Below are positions 1 through 8,927 of a stretch of DNA of 64,000 nucleotides, piece by piece. The translations under genes were made by a program, and so were the position numbers. The notes beneath the pieces are model-generated. The model did no database searches, had not been told where the DNA came from, and worked only from the letters and a program-made list of their open reading frames with translations. Each line of letters begins with the position of its first letter. Within the stretch, counting starts at the first letter, position 1. The stretch is taken from assembly GCF_004341105.1 (NCBI RefSeq), contig NZ_SLZK01000004.1:558001-622000 (forward strand), in the 5' to 3' direction. Origin of the DNA: Rhizobium sp. BK418. GTDB lineage: Bacteria > Pseudomonadota > Alphaproteobacteria > Rhizobiales > Rhizobiaceae.

Positions 1-483
1 CAGCACCTTGGCCGGTCTCGTATCCTGCATATTACCGGCGAACAGAATTATCGTGCCGCCTGTATTCGCGCCGAAGCCTATCAGGAACTCGTCGGGCCGA
101 CGGCCGAGGTCATGTTCGGCGACTGGTCGGAAGAATGGGGACACGCCGCGATCGAAACCGTCTTCTCCCGCTCCGGCCCGAAGCCGGAGGCGATCTTTTG
201 CGGCAGCGACGAGATCGCCCGCGGCGTCATCGATGCGTTGCGCGACAGAAACATCTCAATCCCCGACGATATCGCAGTCGTCGGTTTCGATAATTGGGAA
301 GTCGTCTCACGTCAGACGCGTCCACCTCTGACGACGGTCGATATGGAGCTCAAGGAGCTCGGCCACCGGGCGGGACTTGCTATCCTCGGCCTGTCGAAAG
401 GCGAGACGGTCCAGCCGGGTGTTGAGAGATTACCCTGTACGCTCGTCGTTCGCCGTTCTGCTGGCCAACCCGGCCAATCCTAA
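1..483 (+). CDS. LacI-family transcriptional regulator, C-terminal part (cut by window start)
   Basis: The reading frame is open from the first base and ends at the TAA at 481-483, giving 160 residues of the effector-binding (periplasmic-binding-like) domain. Visible hallmarks are the segment IFCGSDEIARGVIDAL, then AVVGFDNWE and PPLTTVDME, which match the sugar-binding core of LacI/GalR regulators. The DNA-binding helix-turn-helix lies outside the window. It would bind an operator and release it on binding a sugar. Its target is unknown: the next gene (MFS permease) is convergent, so the regulated genes are probably upstream of the window. Confidence 0.9.
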   Translation, partial: QHLGRSRILHITGEQNYRAACIRAEAYQELVGPTAEVMFGDWSEEWGHAAIETVFSRSGPKPEAIFCGSDEIARGVIDALRDRNISIPDDIAVVGFDNWEVVSRQTRPPLTTVDMELKELGHRAGLAILGLSKGETVQPGVERLPCTLVVRRSAGQPGQS

Positions 484-507
484 GATCAGCCAATCATGGG
501 CGATCAC

Positions 508-1698
508 CTATACGCGCGCCGCCTGACTGGTTTCACTCTCGATCCCTGCCTTGTAGTCGGTTCCACGTGGCTTTAGCGCTTTCGTGAGGCACAAAGCCGC
601 AATGATAATGGGTAGGCAGACGAGATATGCGACCCTGATGCCGGCGTGTTCAGCGACAAAGCCGAGGAGCGGCGGCGCCAGGAAGAAAACGACGAAGGAC
701 ATCTGCCCGAGGGCCGCGACATTCAAATGCGCCGCCCGATCGGTCCGCTGTGCCGCCGCGGAAACGGCGAGCGGATAGACCGCGCTGCAGCCAGCGCCCA
801 TCAGCGCAAAGCCGAACAGGGCCACATAGGGGTGCGGCGCGAGCCAGACGGCGCTAAGGCCAGCCACCGAGAGAACCAGCAGAAAAGTCGCGACCACGCG
901 CGCGCCGAACCGATCGACAAACGGGTCGACGAACAAACGGGCCAGGGCCATGAAGAAGGTAAAGAGCGTCAATCCGAGGCCACCGATAAAGGGCTCGGCT
1001 GCGAAGGCGTCGCGCATATAGATGGCCGACCAGTCGATACCGGCGCCTTCCACGAGAAAGGCGGCGATGCCGATTATGCAGAGCGGCATCAGCCCCCATG
1101 TCGGCAGCGCAATACTCGGACCCTCCACATGCTCACCCCCGGCACGCGCTGGCGCATTCTTGATGCCCGAAATAACCACGGTGCCGACGATCAGGACGAA
1201 GGTGAATGTCAGGGCAAGGTGCAGATGCATGGGCACGCCCGCTTGACGAACGGCCGAGCCAACGAGCGCAGTCAGGAAGAAACCAAGGCTCCAGAAGCCG
1301 TGCGCCCTGTTCATCACACCACGGCCAAGCTGCGCCTCGATACGGTCGATCTCGACATTGAGATTGATCTCCAGTGCGCCTGCGAGGAGGCCTTCGCAGA
1401 GAAGAATGAAGAAAACCAGCCAGGCGGCGTTGGCCCAGGGGATTGTTGCGAGTAGAGCGGATGTTCCGAGCACCGTCAGGAACGCCGTCCTGCGTGCGCC
1501 GAACTGCGCAATCAGCGGGGACGCGAAGGTAAGGGAAATCAGCGCACCGATCGCCGCGCCGATCAGCGTGAGTCCGAGTTCGGACTTGTCGACGCCGAGA
1601 GCGTCCTGAAGGTCAGGCAATCGCGAGAGCAGCGCTCCCATTGAAATAGCGAAGAGAAAGAAGCAGACATAGATCCGGTGTTGCGGCTGGACATGCAT
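508..1698 (-). CDS. MFS transporter (YbjJ/fucose-permease-like)
   Basis: A 396-residue protein made almost entirely of hydrophobic segments, about 12 predicted by eye, the usual size and topology of a major facilitator superfamily permease in the inner membrane. Features include LPDLQDALG after helix 1, the short loop AQFGARRT between helices 2 and 3, and a long segment FTFFMALARLFVDPFVDRFGA in the second half, resembling the YbjJ/sugar-permease branch. The ATG at 1698 is preceded by GGAG seven bases upstream. It is convergent with the LacI-type regulator. The substrate cannot be read from sequence; a sugar or small organic molecule exporter or importer are both possible. Confidence 0.82.
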   Translation of the reverse strand: MHVQPQHRIYVCFFLFAISMGALLSRLPDLQDALGVDKSELGLTLIGAAIGALISLTFASPLIAQFGARRTAFLTVLGTSALLATIPWANAAWLVFFILLCEGLLAGALEINLNVEIDRIEAQLGRGVMNRAHGFWSLGFFLTALVGSAVRQAGVPMHLHLALTFTFVLIVGTVVISGIKNAPARAGGEHVEGPSIALPTWGLMPLCIIGIAAFLVEGAGIDWSAIYMRDAFAAEPFIGGLGLTLFTFFMALARLFVDPFVDRFGARVVATFLLVLSVAGLSAVWLAPHPYVALFGFALMGAGCSAVYPLAVSAAAQRTDRAAHLNVAALGQMSFVVFFLAPPLLGFVAEHAGIRVAYLVCLPIIIAALCLTKALKPRGTDYKAGIESETSQAARV

Positions 1699-1956
1699 TC
1701 GATCGCTCCGGGATGTGATCGGTTTGGAAGTTCGACCTCAGTCGAAACGACGGCGAAAGACAATTTCGGGTGGCATTCTCGGGATATATCTTGTTGACGA
1801 TTACCGCAACAACAACCTTAACTGGTTTGTGACGGAATTGCGGGCTGTCTGTTGATGACGGTGAGCGCGGACATCAAACCATCGTATATCTGACCTTCCG
1901 CCCAGGGCGGACTTAGCCTGCCCGGATCGTAGCGAGCCTGATAGGAGAAGGATACG

Positions 1957-2370
1957 ATGTTCAAGTCCATGACTACTGCCGCGCTGGCACTAACCCTCGT
2001 TGCAGCGCCGGCCTTTGCTGCCCAGTCTGCACACAATGCAAAGATCACGGTCGTCTTCGATCACGAATTGCCCAACGTGCCTGGAAAAAGCATGCGCGGC
2101 GTTCTCGTAGAATATGGCCCGGGGGGTTATAATCCGGCACATACTCATGCGAAAAGCGCCTTCATCTATGCGACGGTCATCGAAGGCGAGATCAAAAGCA
2201 AGGTGAACGACGGCAAAGAAAAGGTCTTCAAGACCGGTGAGAACTGGGTTGAAGTTCCCGGCGACCACCATCTGGTGAGTGCAAATGCCAGCAAGACGAA
2301 ACCGGCAAAAATTCTGGCCGTATTTGTCGTCGACACCAAGGAAACGGAACTGACAACGCCAGATCCCTGA
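1957..2370 (+). CDS. Secreted cupin-domain protein
   Basis: A 137-residue protein with a clear Sec signal peptide (FKSMTTAALALTLVAAPAFAA, cleavage near residue 22) and a single small beta-barrel cupin domain. The metal-binding motif is visible as GYNPAHTHAKSAFIYATVIEGE, followed by the second motif around PGDHHLVSANAS. A strong Shine-Dalgarno (AGGAGAAGG) precedes the ATG. Such periplasmic cupins are common in rhizobia next to unrelated genes and rarely have a known substrate. It is a single-gene unit divergent from the MFS permease and followed by a hairpin. I would not assign an enzymatic role. Confidence 0.85.
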   Translation: MFKSMTTAALALTLVAAPAFAAQSAHNAKITVVFDHELPNVPGKSMRGVLVEYGPGGYNPAHTHAKSAFIYATVIEGEIKSKVNDGKEKVFKTGENWVEVPGDHHLVSANASKTKPAKILAVFVVDTKETELTTPDP

Positions 2371-2390
2371 TCTCGCAGCTGATCGATGAG

Positions 2391-2423
2391 CGAGAAGGTG
2401 GGATTTCATTCATGACCTTCTCG
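2391..2423. terminator. Inverted repeat between convergent genes
   Basis: CGAGAAGGT and ACCTTCTCG form a perfect 9-bp stem with a 15-nt loop between the end of the cupin gene and the end of the ABC ATPase gene. There is no clean T-run, so it may be a bidirectional terminator or an mRNA 3' end stabiliser. Confidence 0.5.
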
Positions 2424-2467
2424 TACTTCATTTCGTGCGGGCGACGAAGAGACCAAGTGGCGTATCG

Positions 2468-3538
2468 CTACCCGACCGATAGCCGCTTTTCGGTCTTGGC
2501 ATCGAAAAGATGCAGCTTCGTCAGATCCGGCAACATGCCGACGGTGTCGCCAGCCTGAAGGGAAAGCCGGTCCCGCACTGTGGTGACGAGCGGATCCGAT
2601 CCGAATCTGGCGTTGATCTGGGTCTCGGCCCCGGTTGGCTCGATGACCACGACCTCGGCGCTCACACCATGTGGGCTTATCATCAGATGCTCCGGGCGAA
2701 TGCCGTAGACGACTTCCGTGCCGCGCGCTGCCGCAGCGGTCTCCGGCAGCGGCAGGCGAGCTCCGCCATCGGCGATAAATTCAAGGGGTCCAGACATGCT
2801 GATCCTGCCTCTGATAATATTCATGCCCGGCGAACCGATAAAGCCGGCGACGAAGAGATTGGCCGGTCGATCGTAGAGATCGAGGGGTGAACCGATCTGC
2901 TCGACATAACCGTCACGCATCACGACGATGCGGTCTGCCATGGTCATGGCTTCGATCTGATCATGCGTCACGTAGATCGTCGTGGTCTTCAGCCGCTGGT
3001 GCAGCTGCTTGATTTCCGAGCGCATCTGCACGCGAAGCTTGGCATCGAGATTGGAAAGAGGTTCGTCGAAAAGAAAGACCTGCGGCTGGCGGACAATCGC
3101 CCGGCCCATGGCAACGCGCTGACGTTGACCGCCGGAGAGGTTTCTCGGGTAACGGTCGAGCAGATGTTCGAGGCCGAGAATCTGCGCCGCATCACGCACG
3201 CGCGCCTTGATCTGTTCCTTCGGCGCTTTCGCCAGCCGCAGCGAGAACCCCATATTCGCTTCGACAGTCATATGCGGATAAAGTGCATAGGACTGGAAGA
3301 CCATGGCAATGTCGCGCTCTTTTGGAGCGACATTGTTGACCACCTTGCTGCCGATCGAGACATTGCCGCCGGAGATTTCCTCCAGGCCGGCGATCATGCG
3401 CAGCAAGGTTGACTTGCCGCAGCCGGAGGGACCGACGAGAATGACGAATTCCCCATCACCGATGTCGATATCTACCCCGTGCAATACCTCAAAGTGACCA
3501 TAGCTCTTGCGGACATTCGCTACGTTTACGGACGCCAT
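2468..3538 (-). CDS. Sugar ABC transporter ATP-binding protein (UgpC/MalK family)
   Basis: A 356-residue ATPase. The nucleotide-binding domain shows Walker A GPSGCGKST, signature LSGGQRQRVAMGRA, Walker B VFLFDEP and the switch histidine in VTHDQ; the C-terminal third is the regulatory OB-fold (TOBE) region typical of MalK/UgpC. I chose the ATG at 3538 because GGAG lies just upstream and the protein then begins MASVNVANVRKSYG, as in its family; an upstream in-frame start at 3595 adds 19 unrelated residues. It is the last gene of the operon and energises the two permeases encoded at 5874-7648. UgpC-type ATPases are sometimes shared between transporters. Confidence 0.93.
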   Translation of the reverse strand: MASVNVANVRKSYGHFEVLHGVDIDIGDGEFVILVGPSGCGKSTLLRMIAGLEEISGGNVSIGSKVVNNVAPKERDIAMVFQSYALYPHMTVEANMGFSLRLAKAPKEQIKARVRDAAQILGLEHLLDRYPRNLSGGQRQRVAMGRAIVRQPQVFLFDEPLSNLDAKLRVQMRSEIKQLHQRLKTTTIYVTHDQIEAMTMADRIVVMRDGYVEQIGSPLDLYDRPANLFVAGFIGSPGMNIIRGRISMSGPLEFIADGGARLPLPETAAAARGTEVVYGIRPEHLMISPHGVSAEVVVIEPTGAETQINARFGSDPLVTTVRDRLSLQAGDTVGMLPDLTKLHLFDAKTEKRLSVG

Positions 3539-3607
3539 AACTGTCTCCGGCTGAAATCTGGTTTCGAATCTGCGGCCGTTCATCAAGAGCGGCATACGAC
3601 GCGCCTC

Positions 3608-4909
3608 TTATCGAGGCGCCGTCGCGGTGGCGTAGGGGGCGAGCGCCGCATCAATGGCGGCAAGGCAGAGATCGCGCGCCTTCGGTGCGATACGCTTCTC
3701 GACTACTTCAGGATAGAGGCGGGCGAGATACTGGCTGATCAACGTTTCCGGAATGGCATCGGGCAATCTGATTAGCAACTTGTCGACTGCCTCGGTCGCG
3801 CGTTCATCGGGCCAGTAATACCGGATGCGGTCGCTATAACTGAAATGCCGCTGCAGTCGTTGTTCATCCGGCGTGCCGCCATAGTGACCTGCCCAATGAC
3901 CAGGTTCGGCGAGCATGATTTTTTCCATGGTCGCCGCGAGTCCGCTACCTTGCGCAGCATCGTCGATGACATCGGCGATCGCATCAAGACCGTAGAGCGC
4001 TTCGCGCAAGGCGAAGGTCAGACCAGGCCCAACTTTCAGGATCGCAAAGCCGCCGTCGACCAGAGCCGAAAGCAAGCTCGCCGGCTGGTAGTCGGTGGAA
4101 TGGGCTTCGAAGAGCAGCCCGTTCATCTCGTCGAGCGCTGAAATGAGCGTCTGCGCGCGCTCGGGTTTGTAGAGTGCGAAATTGGCATTGCCGAATTCCA
4201 CACCGGGCTGAACGACAACAGCGATCACACGCTCCAGCGCCGAACCGACGCCGGCCTCGGCAAACGCCTGGCGGTGCACGTCAAGCGTCCGCAAAGCGGC
4301 TTCCTTCCGCGTGACTTCGAGTTCATCCAGCGCGTGGGTCGCGCCGCCGGGTGGCGGCACCTCGGTACCGATGACATAAACCGGCGGATGACGACCCGTG
4401 CGAAGCGCAGCCTCTTCCGCTGCTTGCGCGAGGCGCGCCGCCCTTGCTGCTGTCAGTTCATCGGCGAGTGCGACAGGCTCGCCGGCGCAGCCCATCGATG
4501 TGTCGAGGTGCAGCTTTTCGAAGCCGGCCTCGACATAGGCCGTGACCATGACTTCGGCGCGCGTCATGGCTTCGTCTGCGCCGAACTTTCGCCACGGATT
4601 TGGGCCGAGATGATCTCCGCCGAGAATGATGCGCTCGGCGGGAAAGCCAACGCTTGCCGCGATCTGCTCGATGAAAGTCCGAAAGTCCGCCGGCGTCATG
4701 CCGGTATAGCCGCCTTCCTGATTGACCTGATTGCAGGTCGCCTCGATCAGCACGGCCTCTTTCTGCCGGACGGCACGCCGAAGCGTCGCCTCTATGACCA
4801 GCGGATGGGCCGAACAGACCGACGTAATGCCACGTGGCAGCGGCAGGTCTCTTGCACCAAAAAGCTTCGCCAGGGCAATCTGCCGGTTCTTATCGATCGA
4901 AGCACTCAT
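3608..4909 (-). CDS. GatZ/KbaZ-family protein (tagatose-bisphosphate aldolase 'non-catalytic subunit' family; possible tagatose-6-phosphate 4-epimerase)
   Basis: A 433-residue protein of normal GatZ/KbaZ length with the family landmarks GITSVCSAHPLVIEA near the N-terminus, EATCNQVNQEGGYTGMTP, ILGGDHLGPNPW and LHLDTSMGCAGEP. In enterobacteria this family partners with the catalytic aldolase GatY/KbaY, but no GatY homologue is present here. Family members in Agrobacterium have been reported to act alone as D-tagatose 6-phosphate 4-epimerases, giving fructose 6-phosphate. That role fits this operon, where a sugar kinase and a SIS isomerase/deaminase precede it. Its start overlaps the stop of the SIS gene by 4 bp (ATGA), so the two are translationally coupled. 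The epimerase role is inference. Confidence 0.9.
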   Translation of the reverse strand: MSASIDKNRQIALAKLFGARDLPLPRGITSVCSAHPLVIEATLRRAVRQKEAVLIEATCNQVNQEGGYTGMTPADFRTFIEQIAASVGFPAERIILGGDHLGPNPWRKFGADEAMTRAEVMVTAYVEAGFEKLHLDTSMGCAGEPVALADELTAARAARLAQAAEEAALRTGRHPPVYVIGTEVPPPGGATHALDELEVTRKEAALRTLDVHRQAFAEAGVGSALERVIAVVVQPGVEFGNANFALYKPERAQTLISALDEMNGLLFEAHSTDYQPASLLSALVDGGFAILKVGPGLTFALREALYGLDAIADVIDDAAQGSGLAATMEKIMLAEPGHWAGHYGGTPDEQRLQRHFSYSDRIRYYWPDERATEAVDKLLIRLPDAIPETLISQYLARLYPEVVEKRIAPKARDLCLAAIDAALAPYATATAPR

Positions 4910-5862
4910 ACCAGTGTCACAACCTTGGTGAGGTGACGCGGCGAAACGGTATCGATCTGCCTCGCCTGCGCAGCACGTTCCCCGAGGATCTGCAAGGCCG
5001 GCAGGACAACGAGGCCGGCAGATGACTGATCGACATCGACGGCAAGCTCTAGGTCGCCGGGACCGCCGATTCCAATGACGACGGCACCCTTTTCGCGCAA
5101 CTCGCCAACGAGCTTGGCTTCGGCAGCTTTCTGATCCGCGCTGTAAAGCATAATGGCGGCCGTCTTTTCATCGACGAGACTAATCGGCCCGTGGCGGTAT
5201 TCGAGCGGATGAAAGGCCTGTGTCATCAACTGACTCATCTCCATCAGCTTCAAGGCACCTTCCAGTGCAATGCCGAAAAGTGGGCCGCCGCCCAGGAAAA
5301 CGAAGTGCGAACGGTCCTTGATGATATCGGGCAGGGCGGCGTCAAGCGCATTCGCGAGCTGGCGCGCGGATGCGACGACCGAAGCTGGTACGGTCGTGCC
5401 GATCATCTGCAGGCTGAGCAAGACCATGAGGCTTGCAGACACCGTCATGACGATACCTTCGTCCGGATGGGTCGGGGAGCAGATCAGCTGGTCGCAGTTC
5501 CTGGCAAGGGCACTTTCCGGCTCGACGGTGACGGCTGTGACATAGGCGCCGGCGGCGCGGCTCGCTTTTGCGGCGGCAACCGTTTCCGTCGTTTCGCCGC
5601 TGCGTGAGAGCGCGACCACATGAGTCTTCTGCCATTCCGGCCAGAAATAAGAAGGCCGGTTGAGCCATTCCGCGCCGGGGACCGCGATTGCTTTGCGCTT
5701 CAGGTTATTGGCGTAGGCCGCCAGAGACAGGGCAAGGTTGAAGGAAGTGCCGCAGCCGACGAAGACGAGAAGATCTTCCGCCTTGCCGCTTGCTGCATTC
5801 GAGCCGATGGCTTTCTCCCAGTACGGGAACTGCTCGAAGATTACCTTTTCGGTCGTGTTCAT
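4906..5862 (-). CDS. SIS-domain sugar isomerase/deaminase (AgaS/GlmS-isomerase type)
   Basis: A 318-residue protein with two SIS domains. Visible motifs are LVFVGCGTSFNLALS, VALSRSGETTET in the first domain, and AFHPLEYRHGPISLV in the second; the EYRHGP motif is typical of enzymes acting on phosphosugars or amino-sugar phosphates (GlmS, AgaS, FrlB). Cytoplasmic. In this operon it could deaminate and isomerise an amino-sugar 6-phosphate formed by the kinase at 8928-9890. If the substrate is galactosamine 6-phosphate the product would be tagatose 6-phosphate, which the next gene product could then handle. Precise substrate is not readable from sequence. Confidence 0.9.
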   Translation of the reverse strand: MNTTEKVIFEQFPYWEKAIGSNAASGKAEDLLVFVGCGTSFNLALSLAAYANNLKRKAIAVPGAEWLNRPSYFWPEWQKTHVVALSRSGETTETVAAAKASRAAGAYVTAVTVEPESALARNCDQLICSPTHPDEGIVMTVSASLMVLLSLQMIGTTVPASVVASARQLANALDAALPDIIKDRSHFVFLGGGPLFGIALEGALKLMEMSQLMTQAFHPLEYRHGPISLVDEKTAAIMLYSADQKAAEAKLVGELREKGAVVIGIGGPGDLELAVDVDQSSAGLVVLPALQILGERAAQARQIDTVSPRHLTKVVTLV

Positions 5863-5873
5863 AATGTCTCCAA

Positions 5874-6731
5874 TTATTTGACCGAACCAGCCAGCAAACC
5901 GCTGACGAGGTACCGGTTAAGGAAGATGACGACGAGGGCAGGGATGACGATGGCGATCGATCCGCTTGCCGTAATCAGCCCGTAGTCGATGAAGTTCTTG
6001 GTGACGAATTCCGGGATGAGAACCGTCAGGGGCTTTGTCGCCTGCGGCGAGAAGATGAGAGGAACGAGGTACTGCCCCCATGCTCCCAGGAAAGTGAGGA
6101 TTGCGGCTGCCGTCAGGCCGGGGCCAGCAAGTGGCAACACGATGTTGAAGAAGATGTAGAGACGGCCCGCGCCATCGAGCTGCGCTGCCTCTTCGAGCGC
6201 GATCGGAAGCTGTTCGAAGACACTGCGCAGCAGCCAGAGTGAGAGCGGCAGATAGGCCGAGACATAGATCAGCGAGACGCCGGTATAGGTATCGACGAGG
6301 TGCATCCTGATCATGATCTGATAAAGCGGGATCAGCACCGCATAGGCGGGAATGGCAAGCGTTGCGACAACAGCGCCAAACAGAAGGTGACGTCCGGGAA
6401 AGCGCATGCGGGTGAAGGCATAAGCGCCGAGTGCCGAGATTGCCACGCAGAGCAGTGTGGCGGCCGTAGAGGTGATCAAGCTGTTCAGGAGTGCTGCGCG
6501 GAACTGCTTCCAGACTTCCACTCCGCCGATCCGCGCGATGTTGATGCCGAGAAGGCGTGAATAATGGTCCAGTGTGAAATGTTGCGGGAAGAAGTGGATC
6601 GGCCGCGTGGAAAAGTCCTCGGTCGGCGTCACCGAGCTTGCGATCGTCCAGTAGATCGGGCCGAGCGACCAGATCAGCAGCACGGCAAGGCCGATCCATA
6701 TCATCAGTCGATAGAGAATGGTTGGTTTCAT
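5874..6731 (-). CDS. Sugar ABC transporter permease (MalG/UgpE type)
   Basis: A 285-residue inner-membrane permease with about six transmembrane segments and the EAA loop EEAAQLDGAGRLYIFFNIVLPLAGPG that docks on the ATPase. The periplasmic N-terminal loop after helix 1 and the C-terminal LNRYLVSGLLAGSVK are typical of the MalG/UgpE subfamily (CUT1 sugar importers). It shares one base with the upstream permease gene (TGATG), which implies translational coupling, and lies 11 bp before the SIS gene. Confidence 0.93.
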   Translation of the reverse strand: MKPTILYRLMIWIGLAVLLIWSLGPIYWTIASSVTPTEDFSTRPIHFFPQHFTLDHYSRLLGINIARIGGVEVWKQFRAALLNSLITSTAATLLCVAISALGAYAFTRMRFPGRHLLFGAVVATLAIPAYAVLIPLYQIMIRMHLVDTYTGVSLIYVSAYLPLSLWLLRSVFEQLPIALEEAAQLDGAGRLYIFFNIVLPLAGPGLTAAAILTFLGAWGQYLVPLIFSPQATKPLTVLIPEFVTKNFIDYGLITASGSIAIVIPALVVIFLNRYLVSGLLAGSVK

Positions 6732-7648
6732 CAGTCGAACCGTGTGTTGCGATAGACGCGCAGGACGTAGACGAGCGAGACCAGCAGCGAGACCAGCGTG
6801 ATGACGACCGAAAGCGCCATGCCATAGGAGAAACGAAGGTTCTGGAATGTCTCGAGATAAATTTGCACGAGGATAGGCCGCGTTTCGAGGCTCGAACCGG
6901 CAAGCACCCAGGCCTCGTCGAAGAGATTGAAGGCGTTGACGGTCGCATTCGTCATGGCGACGGCGATGGCGCTGCGCACGAGCGGAAGCGTGACCAGGCT
7001 GAACATCTGTACGCGCGTTGCTCCGTCAATCCGCGCGGCTTCATAGAGATGCGCCGGAATGCTTTGCATGGCGGCGAGCACGATGACGATTGTTAGTGGC
7101 ATCATGCGCCAGACATGGACGACGGTCACGGCAATGATTGCGCTTGTCCTGTCGTTGAACCAGACATGATTTTCAAAGGGCAGGCCAAGTGCCACAAGTA
7201 TGCCGTTCAACAAGCCGGCGCCGGGCTGATAGATCCACAGCCAGATGACGGAGTTGACAACTCCGGGAAGCGCCCAGGGCAGGATGACGGCTGCCAGCAC
7301 CCATTGACGCCCGACCCTCACCTGATTGATGAGCGCTGCGGCGAGCACGCCGAAAATGGTTTCGGCGGCAACTGCGAGGACGACATAGATCAGCGTATTC
7401 GTCCAAGTCGACGCCAGCTGGGCGTCTGACAACATGCGGATGTAATTTTCCAATCCGACGAAAGGCGTTCCCGCCTGCATCGGGTTGACCCGATGCATCG
7501 AGTCCCAGACCGTTCGCCCCATCGGATAGAAGACCAGTGCTGCCATGGTCACGAGGATCGGCAGCACCAGCAGCAATCCAAGCATGGTGTCGGCGTTGAG
7601 GCCGACACTCCGCTTGGCCGCGACACCTTCAGCGGTGACGACTGTCAT
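6731..7648 (-). CDS. Sugar ABC transporter permease (MalF/UgpA type)
   Basis: A 305-residue membrane protein with about six transmembrane segments and the EAA loop YEAARIDGATRVQMFSLVTLP. The segment VILPWALPGVVNSVIWLWIYQP is typical of MalF/UgpA partners in CUT1 transporters. It pairs with the permease encoded immediately downstream. Its start overlaps the end of the solute-binding protein gene by 4 bp. Confidence 0.93.
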   Translation of the reverse strand: MTVVTAEGVAAKRSVGLNADTMLGLLLVLPILVTMAALVFYPMGRTVWDSMHRVNPMQAGTPFVGLENYIRMLSDAQLASTWTNTLIYVVLAVAAETIFGVLAAALINQVRVGRQWVLAAVILPWALPGVVNSVIWLWIYQPGAGLLNGILVALGLPFENHVWFNDRTSAIIAVTVVHVWRMMPLTIVIVLAAMQSIPAHLYEAARIDGATRVQMFSLVTLPLVRSAIAVAMTNATVNAFNLFDEAWVLAGSSLETRPILVQIYLETFQNLRFSYGMALSVVITLVSLLVSLVYVLRVYRNTRFD

Positions 7649-8901
7649 TGCGCCATCGCCTGCTTCGCGGCGTCTGCAATGCTCTGCATGGCCTGATCAA
7701 CGGTCATCTGGTCCTTTGCCGCGCTGTTGATCGCCGTGTTTACCGCGCTGGAAAACTGCGGATACCATGGCGGCGTACCCTGCTGGAACAGCGGTTCGAC
7801 AGTCTTCGACTGTGCAACAAGTGCGTCGCCGCTCGTCAGCTTGCCTTCAGAATTGAGTTCGGAGAGAGCCGAAGTACGGGTCGGCAGAGCGCCGTTTGCC
7901 GCATTCTTCTTCTGAAACTCCTTGCTGGTGAACCATTTGACGAAGGCGATCGCCGCTTCCTTGTTCTGCGAAACGTTCGGAATAGCGAGCGCTTCCGGAA
8001 GACCGAAGCTGCGCGTCTGACCACTGGCGGTCGGCACCAGGATCGCTTCGACCTGGCCGGCGACCTTGGATTGCTTTGGATCGTTCATCTGACCTAGCCG
8101 GCCAGGCTCACCCGATATCATGATGCTGGTCAGCCCCTGTGCGAACATGCTCTCATTGATCTGGCTGTCCTTGAGACCCGTCGAAGCGGGGTCAACCAGG
8201 CCGTCCTTCAGCAGCGCCAGTTCGAAGGCGAGCGCCTTGTAGCCGGCGGAATCGGGCGTCAGGAAAAGCGGCTTGAAGTCCTTGTCGAAGAGTTCGCCGC
8301 CGAAAGCCTTGGTTAGCAGATACCAGCTTGTGGAAGCGCCTTCCGTTGCCGAGAGCGGCAGGCCAATCGGATAGGTGGAGATGCCCTTCTCCTTGATCTT
8401 CTTCGCCGCGGCGACCAATTCGTCGAGCGTCTTCGGCGTCTCGGTAATGCCGGCATCCGTAAAGTGCTTCTTATTGATGAGCATGACGCGGAAGTCGTTG
8501 GTATAGGGCACGCCGAGCAACTGACCATCGACGGTGAAGATTTTGGCGACGCCGATGTCGGCGACCGTGTCCTTGTCGATCACGTCGTTCAGCGGCATGT
8601 ACCAGCCGGCAGCACTGAACTGCCCGGTCCAGGACCAGTCGAATTCCGTGACATCGGCCGGCGCCGTGCCGGCGACCAGCGCTGTGACCAGTTTCGGGCG
8701 GATATCGTCCCAGGACAGTGTCTGGAGATCGACATGAATGCCGGTCTCGGCTTCAAAATCGGCCGCAACGGTGGCTCCCTGCGGCGATGGCATCAGCACC
8801 GTGATCGATTGGCCGGCGAGGGGCTTAGCGTCGTCTGCCATGGCAGGCAGGGCGATCGCAAGGGCAGCTGAGGCAAGCAAAGGCAATATGAATTTACGCA
8901 T
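7645..8901 (-). CDS. Sugar ABC transporter periplasmic solute-binding protein (family 1)
   Basis: A 418-residue protein with a signal peptide (MRKFILPLLASAALAIALPAMADD, cleavage near residue 22) and a family-1 extracellular solute-binding fold. Recognisable segments are VTALVAGTAPADVTEFDWSW, KTLDELVAAAKKIKEKG and AIAFVKWFTSKEFQ. I placed the start at 8901, where GAGGATGGGA precedes the ATG and the signal peptide begins correctly; an upstream in-frame ATG at 8931 would add ten charged residues. It captures the substrate in the periplasm for the two permeases. Ligand unknown; context suggests an amino sugar. Confidence 0.93.
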   Translation of the reverse strand: MRKFILPLLASAALAIALPAMADDAKPLAGQSITVLMPSPQGATVAADFEAETGIHVDLQTLSWDDIRPKLVTALVAGTAPADVTEFDWSWTGQFSAAGWYMPLNDVIDKDTVADIGVAKIFTVDGQLLGVPYTNDFRVMLINKKHFTDAGITETPKTLDELVAAAKKIKEKGISTYPIGLPLSATEGASTSWYLLTKAFGGELFDKDFKPLFLTPDSAGYKALAFELALLKDGLVDPASTGLKDSQINESMFAQGLTSIMISGEPGRLGQMNDPKQSKVAGQVEAILVPTASGQTRSFGLPEALAIPNVSQNKEAAIAFVKWFTSKEFQKKNAANGALPTRTSALSELNSEGKLTSGDALVAQSKTVEPLFQQGTPPWYPQFSSAVNTAINSAAKDQMTVDQAMQSIADAAKQAMAQ

Positions 8902-8927
8902 GTTCCCATCCTCTTTTTCTTTGACAG

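Noticed and set aside
646..1455. Long plus-strand frame opposite the MFS gene
   Set aside because: It is antisense to a clear transporter gene; composition (rich in Arg, Glu, Gln, His) is typical of a shadow frame in high-GC DNA.
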